From Haliscomenobacter sp. (GTDB taxonomy: Bacteria; Bacteroidota; Bacteroidia; Chitinophagales; Saprospiraceae): a stretch of DNA of 64,000 nt. Shown piece after piece: positions 1-10,262 of this stretch. The position numbers were made by a program, and so were the translations under genes. Every line of letters begins with the position of its first letter. Positions within the stretch are counted from its first letter, which is position 1. Under the pieces are notes generated by a model. It was given only the letters and a program-made list of their open reading frames with translations, searched no databases and was not told where the DNA came from. Location: assembly GCA_016707205.1 (NCBI GenBank), contig JADJHZ010000014.1, positions 62,001-126,000 on the forward strand, read 5' to 3'.

Positions 1-47
1 AGTAGAAAGGTCGATTGGTATCAGTTGTAAGGGCAAACCCTGCTGCG

Positions 48-428
48 TCAGGCTTCCAGCGCCTGGCGCAGCAGGGCCACGCTGATCAGGTGGTGCGAGG
101 CGTCAAAAACAGCTTTGCCGTGCCGGAGCAGGATAAGCTGCGGGGATTGGTGCACCACCTGGAAATCCTGTGCGATGCGGTTGGAAAGCGGGCGGTGGGC
201 AATAAGGTCGAGGTAGAAAAATTCCAATTCCTCGGGACTGAACCCCCATTCGTTCTCCAGCCGGTACTTCGCATGGGCGCTGATCCCGCAACGGGTCGAG
301 TGTTTGAAAATAGCCACGGGCCTTTGGTGGGAAAGCGCGATTAGCTCCTCGAGCTGTTCTTCCCGTTGGAGTACTTTCCAGGGGCCATAAAGTTCTTCGG
401 ATTGGAGGTAATGATTCAAATAGCTCAT
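48..428 (-). CDS. ytxJ: YtxJ-like thioredoxin-fold redox protein
   Basis: A 126-residue cytosolic protein with no signal peptide. The motif HSTRCGIS at about residues 43-50 matches the single-cysteine active site of YtxJ (bacillithiol-system redox proteins, related to monothiol bacilliredoxins). It would reduce or transfer low-molecular-weight thiols from protein cysteines. The only cysteine is C47, so a monothiol mechanism is implied. The length equals the family norm. It stands alone, with AT-rich non-coding DNA upstream. The family assignment rests on this motif and size; the physiological partner is not visible here. Confidence 0.78.
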   Translation of the reverse strand: MSYLNHYLQSEELYGPWKVLQREEQLEELIALSHQRPVAIFKHSTRCGISAHAKYRLENEWGFSPEELEFFYLDLIAHRPLSNRIAQDFQVVHQSPQLILLRHGKAVFDASHHLISVALLRQALEA

Positions 429-665
429 CGGCGATGAATTACACGGTTATTTTTTCCTTAACCGGATAAGGCGCCGATTGGTTTTAAAAGAGTGCAAAAT
501 TTATTTTTTCAATTATTTTTTTCGCTAAGCGTTGATAATCATTTTATTTAAATTAAATGAATTCAAAAAAAATCCAAAAACGAGACGCTTTTGTCCATGT
601 TTTTTGGTGACCACCCCCTTAACTTTGTGTCATAAGATTGATTACCGGGCTAGATAAAAATTTGA

Positions 666-691
666 AAGGCTGCATTTGGCAGCCTTTTTTT
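666..691. terminator. Hairpin terminator at the tesB 3' end
   Basis: AAGGCTGC, a 5-base loop, then GCAGCCTT form an 8-bp stem, followed on the plus strand by a T run. On the minus strand the hairpin follows the tesB stop codon directly, with a weaker T tract. It can work in both directions. No plus-strand gene was found between 429 and 666, although a TAnnTTTG-like box lies at 620-627. Confidence 0.6.
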
Positions 692-1559
692 ATTTCTCCT
701 GTTCCTTTTTGGGGCGCATCAGTCCTTCCTGCACGACAGAGGCGACCAATTTCCCATCCGAAGTAAAAATACTCCCTCTTGTAAATCCGCGCGCATTGGA
801 TGCGCTTGGGCTTTCGATGGCGTAGAGCAGCCATTCGTCCATCCGGAATGGCCGGTGAAACCACATGGCGTGGTCGAGGCTGGCCATCTGGAGCTGAGTG
901 AAGGAGGTGACATCGGCATGGGGCTGAACCGCAGTGGTGAGCAGGTTGTAATCGGAGGTATAGGCCAAAACGGCCTGGTGGAGGCGGAAGTCGTTGGGCA
1001 TTTCCCCTTTGCCTTTCATCCAGATATGGCGGAACGGTTCGTTTTTGATCGGCAACGCCGGGTTAATCAGCTCAACCGGCCGGAACTCGATCGGCCTGTC
1101 GAGGTTGAGAAACCGTTTCATGCTCTCTGGGATCATCTCCGCAAATTGAGCAGCCAGTTCCTCCCAACTGGGTAGTTCTTCCGGCCGGCTGACTTTGGGC
1201 ATGGCGATTTGATGATCGAAGCCCTCCTGAACCAGCTGAAAAGAAGCCGACATCAGGAAGATGGCTTCTCCTTTCTGGATCGCTTTCACCCTGCGCGTGG
1301 TGAAGCTTCCTCCATCGCGTATCGTCTCCACCTGAAACACGATCGGGCGCTCCAGGTCGCCGGGCAGTACGAAGTAGGAATGCAGGGAGTGCAACACCCG
1401 GTCGGTCGGGACGGTTCGCATAGCCGCGATCAGGGATTGGGCGAGGACTTGCCCCCCGAATACCGATTTGCTTCCAACGGTTTTACTGTGGCCCCGAAAC
1501 AGGTTTTCCTCAATAGGTTCCAGATCCAGTAATGCCAACAGTTCCTGTACGGTTTTCAT
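690..1559 (-). CDS. tesB: Acyl-CoA thioesterase II
   Basis: A 289-residue double-hotdog thioesterase that hydrolyses acyl-CoA to free fatty acid and CoA in the cytoplasm. The N-terminal half carries SKSVFGGQVLAQSL. The C-terminal half carries SLDHAMWFHRPFRMDEWLLY with the catalytic Asp, and ends SVVQEGLMR with the conserved Gln, as in E. coli TesB. The start at 1559 (MKTVQELL) is preferred over an in-frame ATG 17 codons upstream, because the extra residues are unlike the family and a good promoter lies between the two sites. Confidence 0.93.
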   Translation of the reverse strand: MKTVQELLALLDLEPIEENLFRGHSKTVGSKSVFGGQVLAQSLIAAMRTVPTDRVLHSLHSYFVLPGDLERPIVFQVETIRDGGSFTTRRVKAIQKGEAIFLMSASFQLVQEGFDHQIAMPKVSRPEELPSWEELAAQFAEMIPESMKRFLNLDRPIEFRPVELINPALPIKNEPFRHIWMKGKGEMPNDFRLHQAVLAYTSDYNLLTTAVQPHADVTSFTQLQMASLDHAMWFHRPFRMDEWLLYAIESPSASNARGFTRGSIFTSDGKLVASVVQEGLMRPKKEQEK

Positions 1560-1585
1560 GAGCGGATAGTCTGATTTGATCCCCC

Positions 1586-1614
1586 CAAAGGTAGTGCATT
1601 CATCCCACAAACAA
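1586..1614 (-). promoter_or_regulatory. Putative Bacteroidota promoter for tesB
   Basis: On the minus strand TTG (1614-1612), an 18-base spacer and TACCTTTG (1593-1586) match the Bacteroidota sigma-A consensus TTTG-N19-TAnnTTTG. Transcription would begin about 20 bases before the tesB ATG at 1559, which also supports that start. Confidence 0.5.
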
Positions 1615-1803
1615 GCAGTTGACTTCTTACCGAAAAATGTAATATCTTGCTGAAGAATTGGAGGTTAGACGTTAGCTGTTCGCGTTGGAGGCAGGAAAGC
1701 CAATGATTTTCTGATCGGATGGTTTCGACCGCCCTCAACGTTTCTTCTACGTCCCCCCTGTCTAGCCTCCAACGTCCAACATCTAACAGCTAACGTCCAA
1801 AAA

Positions 1804-2755
1804 ATGGGATGGTTGACCTCTGCCCGGATGACCCTGTCTTGCGCAATCCTGTTGGGTTGCTGCCTTCCTTGGAGCGCGCTTTCCCAGGGCCATGCGGGGG
1901 TGTTGGAACTGCGGTTGGCCAACGACCGCTACCGCCTTTTGGGCGTGTCCGACCGGTATTTTACCAATGGGCTTTATGCCTCCTTCCTGGCGCCGGAGTG
2001 GGGCGCGAAACCGCTTTTGGGCAAAGGCCGGTTTGAACTCCGGGATCTTTTTCTGCCGTTTGGAAGCCGATCCGCTCAAACATGGTGGGGGTTTGGCGCC
2101 GAGCATCAGATTTTTCCCCTGCCAATATCCACCAGCCTCTGCCCCGTCCAGGGATTATCCGTACGCGGCGTTGTTCCTGTTTCATTTTTTCCCAGGAGAG
2201 CTGCAGCCTGGCGTCTGGAACGAGCAGCAAATCCGTTTTGGGGCGCTTGGAGCGATTGCTTTCGGGGAGGAACTGCAAAAACTGGCCCACAGCATCGTCG
2301 GTGTCGCCGAACCCATTGGGTGGGAAAACCAATTGCAAAACCAGGCTGTCCTGCAGGCGCGTTGGACCTCCCGGTATTGGACCAACCGTTCCGGCGGCTT
2401 CCCGCTAATTCCCGGCATGTATAGCCGGGTAGATGCAGGTACGCTATGGAACACGGCCGAAGGAGGCTTATGGCTCTCGCTGGGCCGTCTTCCCTTTCAC
2501 TCGTTTTCCAGGAGCGGACCTTTTTCCGTTGGCCTCTTTGCTCAGGTTGGGGCTCGCGCGGTGTTATCAAACGGACTTTTCCGGCAACTGGAAGACGACC
2601 TGTTGCACCGGCTGCTCCTTTGCGGAGAAACATGCGTGGAAATCCAGTTCAGGGGAGTCGCCGTCCGGGTGTTTCAACACATGCAAAGCCCGGAATTTGA
2701 GTCGGCCTATGCCCATGCCTGGGGAGGCCTGGCCCTGCGCTTCACCCAACTCTAA
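1804..2755 (+). pseudogene. LpxR-like lipid A deacylase (DUF2219), two frameshifts
   Basis: Translated over three frames, this gives a signal peptide (ends about SALSQG), then the outer-membrane beta-barrel family of LpxR, which removes the 3'-acyloxyacyl group of lipid A. Family landmarks are LANDRYRLLGVSDRYFTNGLY, then ANIHQPLPRP in a second frame near 2120, then DYPYAALFLFHFF and PIGWENQLQNQ in a third frame to the stop at 2755. Each junction is explained by one missing base, near 2112 (after a T run next to CCCC) and near 2150 (GGGA). The gene is broken as read, but both lesions look like simple base-run deletions. The flanks contain inverted copies of an AACGTC-type microsatellite. Confidence 0.75.
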
Positions 2756-2768
2756 ATGGCCATGTCCC

Positions 2769-3209
2769 TTACATCAACCGGGTCGATTGCCAGGAATACA
2801 GCTTCCACCTGCCTTTTTTCTTGCGGTAAACGGAGGTGAATCGCAACGTCATATCAAACGCGTTGCCCTGAAAGATGCCTCTGACTTTGACCACGCCGCG
2901 GGACAGCCCCGTTTTGCCCCATTCGCGGACAGCGTCGCTTTCCGTCTTTTCCATGGACAGGTACTGGATCGCGCCCCCGCCCACGGTGTGCAGGAACCCT
3001 GCTTTATTTTCTACCAGCGCGTTGGAATGAATATACATCAGATCGTCGGCCACCAACCCCGACAGCAGCGCCGTATCCCGGCTGATTTGAGCGCGAAACC
3101 GCATGTGCTCGGATTCGGCCACGGTGCGTTGGCCCGTAGCCGGGGTGTGCAGGCCAATGAACAGAAGCAGCAATGCCCAAAGACCTGGATGCGTTTTGTT
3201 TTTACCCAT
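2769..3209 (-). CDS. Secreted SnoaL/NTF2-like protein (DUF4440-type)
   Basis: A 146-residue protein. Residues 1-26 form a signal peptide (LWALLLLFIGLHTPATG). The remainder is a small NTF2-like fold: RDTALLSGLVADDLMYIHSNALVENKAGFLHTV and a final RWKLYSWQSTRLM are typical of DUF4440 proteins, which are often of unknown substrate. It is probably periplasmic. It lies between the LpxR relic (convergent) and the fucosidase (same strand, 40 bases away). No catalytic role can be assigned. Confidence 0.75.
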   Translation of the reverse strand: MGKNKTHPGLWALLLLFIGLHTPATGQRTVAESEHMRFRAQISRDTALLSGLVADDLMYIHSNALVENKAGFLHTVGGGAIQYLSMEKTESDAVREWGKTGLSRGVVKVRGIFQGNAFDMTLRFTSVYRKKKGRWKLYSWQSTRLM

Positions 3210-3248
3210 GTTGATGCTTAGATTTTTAAACCGTTTAGTTCTTCTTCC

Positions 3249-4579
3249 TTACAACCCTCCTTCTCCCCGGTAAAGCCGGAGGGGGCTTTTGAGTTGTACT
3301 TTCAGGACGGTCATATAGGGGTCTATCTGGCTTTGGGGAACCTGAATATACGTCAGGCCCGGCACGGCGCTCCAGGAAATCTTGCCGACGATCTTCCAGG
3401 TAGCCGGGGCATTGGCGCCCAGCACGGAGATGCTTTCGATCTCGTTGATCAAGCCTTTGAGGACGACTTCTTTGCCGGGGTTTCCGGCCAGAAACAGAAA
3501 GAGGTTGGTGCTGTCTTTGGAGAGGGTCGTGGGGCCGTAAAAGTGCCCCTGCGGCAAAGCGGGCTGGGTTCCGAAGACGGCTTCGGCATGCTTGCGGTTC
3601 CAGGCGCCCAGCTCTTTGAGCACGCGGACGCTTTCTTCGGGAATCGTGCCGTCTTCCCTGGGACCGAAATCCAGGAGCAGGTTGCCCCCGTTGGATACGA
3701 CGTCGGCGAAGATGGTGATCACCTCGTAGGGCGTTTTCCAGTTCGTGTCGGCGGGTTGATAGCCCCAGTTGTTGTTGATGGTCATGCAAAGCTCCCACCA
3801 GGGGTATTTGGGCCGGGAAACCGGGAAGTTTTGCTCGGGAGTAGCGTAATCGCCGTACCCTTGCAGGCGTCCGTTGATGATCGCGTTGGGGTTGCCGGAC
3901 AACACCAGGTGGCGGACCTTCTCCGATTCCCAGCGCTCGGCGCTGTGTTCCCAGTCGCCGTCAAACCACCAAAGGTCTGGCTTCAACTGGCTGGCGATCT
4001 CCCGGATCTGCCCCTGGAAAAAGGTCCGGAAGCGGTTCCAGCGCGCATAATCGCTGGTGACGAAATACCGGGAACTGTCTTTCGTAAACCCGGGGTAATC
4101 CGGGTTCGACCAGTCGATCAGCGAGAAGTACGCCCCGCATTTGATGCCCCGTTTGCGCAACGCCTCAAAGAACGGACCGATCATATCCTTTTTGCAGGCG
4201 TCGCTTTGACGCTGCTCAGGTCGTTCATCTTCGTGTCGTACATGGCAACCCCGTCGTGGTGCTTGGTCGTGATCACGGCATACCGGGCGCCGCTTTCCTT
4301 GATCAGATCGGCCCAAGCTGCCGGGTCGTAATGCTTTAGGGTGAACCCCTGAAGCTGCTTCATATAGTCGGCATGGCTGATTTTTTTGTTGTAAAAACTC
4401 CACGACTCGTCGACCCCCTGCACCGAGTAAATGCCTGCGTGGATGAAGATGCCCAGTTTGGCGTCGGCAAACCATTGCATCTTTTCGGAAATGGCTTTAG
4501 GGTCGATTTTCGTTTGCGCAGACGCGGAGAAGGTCCCCAGGAGCAGCGTAAATGTTAAAAGGAGTAGCGCGTTTTTCAT
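3249..4579 (-). CDS. Alpha-L-fucosidase (GH29), frameshifted
   Basis: A secreted retaining alpha-L-fucosidase that removes terminal fucose from glycans. The N-terminal part (start 4579) has a signal peptide ending SASAQ, then WFADAKLGIFIHAGIYSV and AVITTKHHDGVAMYDTK, typical of the GH29 barrel. It stops at about 4181. The rest lies in another frame, from KKDMIGPFFEALRKRG onward, with LKPDLWWFDGDWE carrying the nucleophile Asp and a C-terminal beta-sandwich. The break sits in a run of five A (minus strand, near 4194); six A would restore one reading frame of about 443 residues, the usual family length. Sequencing indel or young pseudogene. Confidence 0.85.
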
Positions 4580-4747
4580 ACGGCGGCTGGTTTTTTTGAA
4601 AGATAGAAAATCTCTGGAAGGATTTTGTAGGCCCTATTCCCAAACCCAGCCCGGCATGCCTAAGGGAAAACCAGAGCTGTTCTTTTTAGGTGCAATTCGA
4701 CTTAATTGATACGGTGCGCCGTAGAAATTTGTTAATTTTGGGCAAAC

Positions 4748-5060
4748 ATGCCTGGAATGATCATCCGCGAGTATATGCCGTTCCTGGAGGAGGAGTTGAA
4801 GAAAGGGGGGAATATCGCCCTTTAGTACATACTATTCCAATTCCTATTTCTGGAGGACCTATTCGGGGGCAGAACTGGATCTGGTGGAAGAAGCCGGGGG
4901 ACGGCTTTCTGGTTTTGAATTCAAGTGGAACGCCAGGAAAAATGCGGCGCCCTCGTCTTGGCTGGAGGCATACCCGGGATCGGGATATCAGTGCATTCAT
5001 CGTGAAAATTTTGGGGAGTTTCTGACAGATGCCTTCCAAACCGATGCAGAAAAAAAATAA
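4748..5060 (+). pseudogene. Internally deleted DUF4143-type AAA ATPase relic
   Basis: Both ends of the family are recognisable but the middle is gone. From 4748 the reading MPGMIIREYMPFLEEEL resembles the start of DUF4143 ATPases and stops at 4823. From about 4824 in another frame, YFWRTYSGAELDLVEEAGG, then GFEFKWNAR and YQCIHRENFGEFL up to the stop at 5060, match the C-terminal nuclease-like domain. The Walker A/B region, some 300 residues, is missing. A TAATTTTG box just before the ATG may be the old promoter. The call rests on motif order. Confidence 0.6.
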
Positions 5061-5062
5061 GC

Positions 5063-7402
5063 ATGCCCACCTACCATATTCATATCCGAGGTCAGGTGCA
5101 GGGGGTGGGGTTCCGCCCCTTTGTCTACAAGCTCGCCCTGGAGAAAGGGTGGGCCGGCTGGGTGTCCAATACAGCGAACGGCGTGCATATCGAAGTCAAC
5201 CTTGCCCCGGAAGCATTGGTTGATTGTTTGGGCGCCCTGCGCCGTCAGGCCCCCGCTTTGGCCCGGATTACGGGCATCGAAGCCGAACCGGTGGCGGAAA
5301 AGCCATTCGAAGGGTTCGCGATCCGGCATAGCGAGGGTGGGCAAGCGCCGGATCTCCTCTTGTCGCCCGATTTCGCGCTTTGCCCTGAATGCCGGCGCGA
5401 ACTCCTCGACCCGGCTAATCGCCGGTTTGGGTATCCCTTCATCACCTGCACCTTGTGCGGCCCCCGGTACTCCATCGTGCGCGCCTTGCCTTACGACCGG
5501 GAGCGCACCGCAATGGATGCTTTTTCCCAGTGCCCGGATTGCGCCGCCGAGTACGGCAACCCGCTCGACCGCCGGTACTTTTCCCAGACCAATTCCTGCC
5601 CGGCGTGCGGCATCCGGCTCGGATGGTTCGACCGCGCAGGCAAAGGCGGTTTTCACACGGATGCTGCCCAGGTGATTCACCTGGCGATAGAGGCGCTCCG
5701 GGAGGGAAAACTCCTCGCGCTTAAAGGAATTGGAGGGTACCTGCTGGTGGCCGACGCCTCCTGCGAGGAGGCGATCCGCCTGCTTCGGCAGCGCAAACAC
5801 CGCCCCTCCAAACCTTTTGCCGTACTTTATCCCTCCATGGAAGCCATCGAAAAGGACCTGCATGTTTCGGAGCCCGCCCGGCAAGCCTTGTGCGGTCCGG
5901 TGTCGCCCATTGTCCTGCTTCGGGTGAAAGCGTTGAACGCCATGCCCTTGCCGATGCATCTTCTGGCGCCCGGGCTTACCCATCTGGGTGTTATGCTGCC
6001 GTATGCTCCGTTGCTGGAGCAACTCCTGCAGGCTTTCCCCCGGCCCCTGATCGCCACTTCCGGGAATATCAGCCATTCGCCGATCGTGTTTGAAGACGAA
6101 AAAGCCCTTTCCGAGCTGACGGCTATTGCCGATGCCGTCCTCGTCCACGACCGGCCGATTCTGGTTCCACAGGACGATTCGGTGCTTCGCTTCACTCCGC
6201 TATCGCATCAGCCGGTTTGGCTGCGACGTTCCCGGGGCATGGCGCCCACGCTGCTGCTGAACGCCGCCCGCTCCTGGAAAGGCAACTGCCTGGCTTTCGG
6301 CGCCGATATGAAAAGCGCTTTTGCGTGGCTCTACACTGGCAATACCTATGTGAGCCAGTACCTGGGCGATCTGGACCATTACGATACCCAGCGCAGTTTC
6401 CGCCATACGCTGGATCATTTTTTTCAACTTCTCGGCGCCCGGCCGGAGCACCTGCTGACCGATTTGCATCCCGGCTATTTTTCCCATCAATTGGCCCGGG
6501 AATACGCTTCGTCCCTGGAGGTTCCCGTCTGGACCGTTCCGCACCACGAAGCGCATGTTGGCGCTGTTTTGGCCGAACACGACTTGTTTGGCGCCGATGA
6601 ACCGGTTTTGGCGGTGGTATTTGACGGTACCGGCCTGGGGACCGACGGGCAGATCTGGGGCGGCGAGTTTTTTGTTTACCGCTCCCGCACCATCCGGCGC
6701 GCCGGGCATCTCGCCTACTTTCCGCACCTGGCAGGCGACAAAATGGCCCGGGAGCCCCGGCTTTGCGCCCTCGCGCTGGCATCCGGAATACCGGACGCGG
6801 TTCCGCTGATCCGCCCCTGGTTTACGGATCAGGAATGGGAGATTTACGCCAAATGGCAAAAACGGCCCGGCGCCTTGCAAACCTCCAGCATGGGCAGGGT
6901 ATTCGATGGGGTAGCGGCCCTGTGCGGGTTTCCCGTCCGCTGCTCCTACGAAGGCGAAGCAGCCATGCTTCTCGAAACGGCAGCCCTGGCCTTTTTTGAA
7001 AAGCACGGTTGGGAAACGGAAACGCCCTACGCCTGCCGTTTGGATGACGGGCAGATCAGTGTGCGTCACTTGACCGAACAAGTAGTCCGGGACCGGAGCG
7101 CCGGGATGGACGGGGAGCGCATTGCGGCTCGTTTCCACGGGTGGGTCTGCGAGGCGGTCCGGCGGGTTGCCGTACAGGAAAACACCCGGTCTCTGGCGTT
7201 TAGTGGAGGCGTTTTCCAGAATGCTGTTTTGACGGAGCTGTTGGCGCTTCGCCTCGGGAAGGATTTCCGGTTGTATTTTCACCGGGAGATGCCTTCCAAC
7301 GACGAAAATATTGCGCTCGGGCAAGTCGCCTTGTTTCAGGAGGGATTAATCCCCGGAAAAAATGTACCTTTCGATGCATCGCCAAAATTGCCAGTAGCAT
7401 GA
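5063..7402 (+). CDS. hypF: Carbamoyltransferase HypF
   Basis: A 779-residue hydrogenase maturation enzyme. It uses carbamoyl phosphate and ATP to carbamoylate the C-terminal Cys of HypE, the source of the Fe-bound cyanide of [NiFe] hydrogenase. Domains in order: acylphosphatase ([16 protein letters not shown], about 9-24); two zinc fingers ([10 protein letters not shown] with [17 protein letters not shown] with CPACGI); a YrdC-like domain ([23 protein letters not shown]); and a Kae1-like domain ([41 protein letters not shown]). The length is normal. It starts directly after the ATPase relic and overlaps hypD by 4 bases, so it is the first gene of the operon. Confidence 0.97.
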   Translation: MPTYHIHIRGQVQGVGFRPFVYKLALEKGWAGWVSNTANGVHIEVNLAPEALVDCLGALRRQAPALARITGIEAEPVAEKPFEGFAIRHSEGGQAPDLLLSPDFALCPECRRELLDPANRRFGYPFITCTLCGPRYSIVRALPYDRERTAMDAFSQCPDCAAEYGNPLDRRYFSQTNSCPACGIRLGWFDRAGKGGFHTDAAQVIHLAIEALREGKLLALKGIGGYLLVADASCEEAIRLLRQRKHRPSKPFAVLYPSMEAIEKDLHVSEPARQALCGPVSPIVLLRVKALNAMPLPMHLLAPGLTHLGVMLPYAPLLEQLLQAFPRPLIATSGNISHSPIVFEDEKALSELTAIADAVLVHDRPILVPQDDSVLRFTPLSHQPVWLRRSRGMAPTLLLNAARSWKGNCLAFGADMKSAFAWLYTGNTYVSQYLGDLDHYDTQRSFRHTLDHFFQLLGARPEHLLTDLHPGYFSHQLAREYASSLEVPVWTVPHHEAHVGAVLAEHDLFGADEPVLAVVFDGTGLGTDGQIWGGEFFVYRSRTIRRAGHLAYFPHLAGDKMAREPRLCALALASGIPDAVPLIRPWFTDQEWEIYAKWQKRPGALQTSSMGRVFDGVAALCGFPVRCSYEGEAAMLLETAALAFFEKHGWETETPYACRLDDGQISVRHLTEQVVRDRSAGMDGERIAARFHGWVCEAVRRVAVQENTRSLAFSGGVFQNAVLTELLALRLGKDFRLYFHREMPSNDENIALGQVALFQEGLIPGKNVPFDASPKLPVA

Positions 7403-8496
7403 AGTACCTGAATGAATACCGGGACCCCGAGCTGGTGGAGGAATTTCTGAAAGAGATTCGCCAAACCGTCACCCGGCCCTGGTCGATTATGGAAGTATGT
7501 GGCGGGCAGACCCACGGCCTGGTCAAAAACGGGATATTGGGGCTGCTGCCTGAAGAAATCACGATGATCCATGGGCCCGGCTGCCCGGTTTGCGTCACGC
7601 CGTTGCACCTGATCGACAAGGCCGTCCACCTGGCCATGGAAAAAGGGGTGATTCTGTGTTCTTACGGCGACATGATCCGGGTGCCCGGATCGGCGAAAAG
7701 CCTCCTGGAAGCCAAAGCCCTGGGAGCGGATATCCGCATCCTGTATTCTCCGCTGGAAGCGGTGAAAATCGCAAAAGAGCACCCGGGGCGGGAGGTAGTG
7801 TTCTTTGCCGTAGGGTTTGAGACGACAGCCCCCGCCAATGCGCTGGCCGTCATCCAGGCGAAATCCCTGGGACTGACGAATTTTTCGATTCTCACCTCCC
7901 ATGTGCTGGTCCCTCCCGCGATGGAAGCGGTGCTCAACGACGAAGAGGCCCGGGTTGACGGATTTTTGGCGGCAGGCCACGTGTGCGCCATCATGGGAAT
8001 GGAAGAATATGTTCCTTTAGTGGAAAAATACCGCGTGCCCATCGTGGTCACCGGGTTTGAGCCGGTAGACTTGCTCCAGGGCATCCTCATGACGGTCCGG
8101 CAGTTGGAAAAAGGGGAGGCGCGTTTGGAGAACCAATACGCCCGGGTGGTGAAGTTCGAAGGCAACCAGCCGGCGAAAGCCATGATTCAAAACGCGTTCG
8201 AAGTGGCCGACCGCGAGTGGAGGGGCATCGGGACGATTCCTCAGAGCGGATACGAATTGCAGGCGGCTTATGCGGCGTATGACGCGGTGAAGAAATTCGA
8301 GATCCATCTGGAAAAAGCCCCGGAAAACCCGGATTGCATCGCCGGACTCGTCCTGAAAGGCATCCGCAAGCCGATGGAATGCCCGCAGTTTGGCAAAGGG
8401 TGTACGCCCTCCAATCCGCTGGGCGCCCCGATGGTGTCTTCCGAAGGAGCATGCGCCGCGTATTATTATTTTATGCAGGGAGCAGAAGTGGGATAA
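7399..8496 (+). CDS. hypD: Hydrogenase maturation protein HypD
   Basis: A 365-residue [4Fe-4S] scaffold on which the Fe(CN)2CO group is assembled with HypC. Conserved elements are [46 protein letters not shown] and the C-terminal cysteine region [20 protein letters not shown]. The start overlaps the hypF stop (ATGA), implying translational coupling. No hypC gene lies on either side, although HypD normally acts as a HypC-HypD complex; hypC must be elsewhere if the pathway works. Confidence 0.96.
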   Translation: MKYLNEYRDPELVEEFLKEIRQTVTRPWSIMEVCGGQTHGLVKNGILGLLPEEITMIHGPGCPVCVTPLHLIDKAVHLAMEKGVILCSYGDMIRVPGSAKSLLEAKALGADIRILYSPLEAVKIAKEHPGREVVFFAVGFETTAPANALAVIQAKSLGLTNFSILTSHVLVPPAMEAVLNDEEARVDGFLAAGHVCAIMGMEEYVPLVEKYRVPIVVTGFEPVDLLQGILMTVRQLEKGEARLENQYARVVKFEGNQPAKAMIQNAFEVADREWRGIGTIPQSGYELQAAYAAYDAVKKFEIHLEKAPENPDCIAGLVLKGIRKPMECPQFGKGCTPSNPLGAPMVSSEGACAAYYYFMQGAEVG

Positions 8497-8511
8497 TAAC
8501 GACAAAACCTT

Positions 8512-9561
8512 ATGGCCTCGATCTTGAGTTTGGATTGCCCTTTGCCTCAACTGGATTTTGACCGCATTCTGCTGGGGCATGGAAGCGGCGGGCTGCTGAC
8601 CAACAAGTTGCTGGAAGCGGGCGTGTTTGATTTGCTGAACAACGACTGGCTCGCAGAAAAACACGATGGGGCCATCCTGGAGCTTTCCGGCAAAGTGGCG
8701 TTCAGCACCGATAGTTACGTCGTCTCTCCGGTGTTTTTTCCGGGAGGGAATATCGGCGAACTCGCCGTCAACGGCACGGTCAACGACCTCGCTATGTGCG
8801 GGGCTTCGGCCCGGTACTTGTCCCTGAGCTTTATCCTTGAAGAAGGATTGCTGATGACGGATTTCTGGGAGATCCTGCTGTCTATCCGGCAAGCATGCGC
8901 GGTGGCGGGCGTACAGGTGGTGACGGGAGATACCAAAGTGGTGGAGCGCGGAAAGGGCGACGGCATTTTTATCAATACCACGGGAATCGGTCCGCTACAT
9001 CCCCAATCCGACATCCATACGCGGCGCGTCCAGCCCGGGGATAAAATCCTGGTTAGCGGACCGATAGCTGCTCATGGGATGGCTATCTTGTCCGTTCGGG
9101 AAGGGCTGGAATTTGAAAGCGCGATCCGAAGCGACACACGCCCCCTAAAAGATATGGCGCTTCGCCTGCTGGATACGGCAGGCGCTCAGGTCCGGTTGCT
9201 TCGCGACCCAACCCGGGGCGGCGTAGCTACTACCCTCAATGAAATTGCCCGCGACCGGAGATTGGGGATTGCCCTGGAGCAAAGTCTTCTTCCCATCGAT
9301 GACGTCGTAGCGTCTGCCTGCGAGATTCTGGGCCTCGACCCCTTGTACGTAGCCAACGAAGGCATTTTTCTGGCGATGGTGAGCCCGGAGGCAGAAACGG
9401 CAGCGCTGGAAGTGATTCGGTCTTTTGAGGGAGGCCAAAACGCGTGTACTATCGGAACGGTCGTCGGAGAACATCCCGGTCAGGTGGTGCTCCGAAGCCA
9501 GATTGGGGGGAAGCGGGTGGTCGGCATGCTCCCTGGGGAGCAGTTACCCCGGATTTGCTGA
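8512..9561 (+). CDS. hypE: Hydrogenase maturation protein HypE
   Basis: A 349-residue PurM-like ATPase that dehydrates the thiocarboxamide on its C-terminal cysteine to thiocyanate and passes cyanide to HypD. It has the N-terminal GHGSGGLLTNKLLE, the ATP-site segment AVNGTVNDLAMCGA, RDPTRGGVATTLNEIA, and the required terminal PRIC ending in the carrier Cys. It starts 15 bases after hypD and closes the hyp operon. No hydrogenase structural gene is present in this window. Confidence 0.96.
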   Translation: MASILSLDCPLPQLDFDRILLGHGSGGLLTNKLLEAGVFDLLNNDWLAEKHDGAILELSGKVAFSTDSYVVSPVFFPGGNIGELAVNGTVNDLAMCGASARYLSLSFILEEGLLMTDFWEILLSIRQACAVAGVQVVTGDTKVVERGKGDGIFINTTGIGPLHPQSDIHTRRVQPGDKILVSGPIAAHGMAILSVREGLEFESAIRSDTRPLKDMALRLLDTAGAQVRLLRDPTRGGVATTLNEIARDRRLGIALEQSLLPIDDVVASACEILGLDPLYVANEGIFLAMVSPEAETAALEVIRSFEGGQNACTIGTVVGEHPGQVVLRSQIGGKRVVGMLPGEQLPRIC

Positions 9562-9658
9562 TCCCTGGCGGAATGAATTCGCAAACCTTGGGCTTTGGGT
9601 AGCGGGAAATCCCGTTTTTTTCGCATCTTTAGGGAAGATTTAAAGGGTATCCCGAATC

Positions 9659-10228
9659 ATGAATAAGATTCCATTACAGATCATGGCGTTGGTGCACAAC
9701 GAAGCCCAACCTTCCAGCTACCTGGTGATCCTGAAGGAAGAAGACGGCGAACGCCGCCTTCCGGTAGTGATCGGGAGTTTTGAAGCCCACGCGATCGCCG
9801 CTGCCGCCGAAGGCGCCAAAGGGCCCCGTCCTTTAACCCACGATCTCTTTGCCAACATGTTGCGCACCTTTTCGATCCAAATTGAAGAAGTAATTATTTC
9901 CGATCTGCGCAACAGCGTCTTTTACGCAGTTTTGGTGTGCAGCATGCCAGAGGGAGGGATTTTTGAACTGGATTCCCGGACTTCGGATGCCCTGGCCCTG
10001 GCTATCCGTTTTGGCTGCCCGATCTCCACGTATAGCCCTATTATGGAAGAAGCCGGCATTTTCTGGGAAAACCCTTCGGAGAAAGGAATATCCGGTCCGC
10101 AGGCCAGCTCCCTCTCGGGGCATACCGAAGACGAGCTTTCCCAAATGCTGGAAGAAGCCCTGGAAGACGAAGACTACGAGCGGGCAGCCGCGATCCGCGA
10201 CGAATTAAAGCAGCGCAAAAGCAATTAA
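9659..10228 (+). CDS. Bifunctional nuclease family protein with UVR motif (DUF151)
   Basis: A 189-residue protein. Residues 1-130 form a DUF151 (BFN) domain: LVILKEEDGERRLPVVIGSFEAHAI and SRTSDALALAIRFGCPI are its hallmarks. The C-terminal segment DEDYERAAAIRDELKQR is a UVR motif, which in UvrB/UvrC mediates protein contacts. Plant homologues have RNase/DNase activity; the bacterial role is not settled. It precedes the aminopeptidase by 34 bases and may be cotranscribed with it. Confidence 0.88.
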   Translation: MNKIPLQIMALVHNEAQPSSYLVILKEEDGERRLPVVIGSFEAHAIAAAAEGAKGPRPLTHDLFANMLRTFSIQIEEVIISDLRNSVFYAVLVCSMPEGGIFELDSRTSDALALAIRFGCPISTYSPIMEEAGIFWENPSEKGISGPQASSLSGHTEDELSQMLEEALEDEDYERAAAIRDELKQRKSN

Positions 10229-10262
10229 CCTGCCTACCTAACCACCGCCAAATTCCCATGTT

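Noticed and set aside
620..691. Possible small RNA between a TAnnTTTG box and the hairpin at 666
   Set aside because: No -33 element at a suitable distance, and the hairpin is explained by tesB termination.
4690..5025. 111-codon plus-strand frame
   Set aside because: The homology to DUF4143 proteins lies in two other frames; this frame only overlaps the relic.
4997..7324. Several long minus-strand frames (4997-6148, 6200-7324)
   Set aside because: They are high-GC shadows of hypF without recognisable domains.
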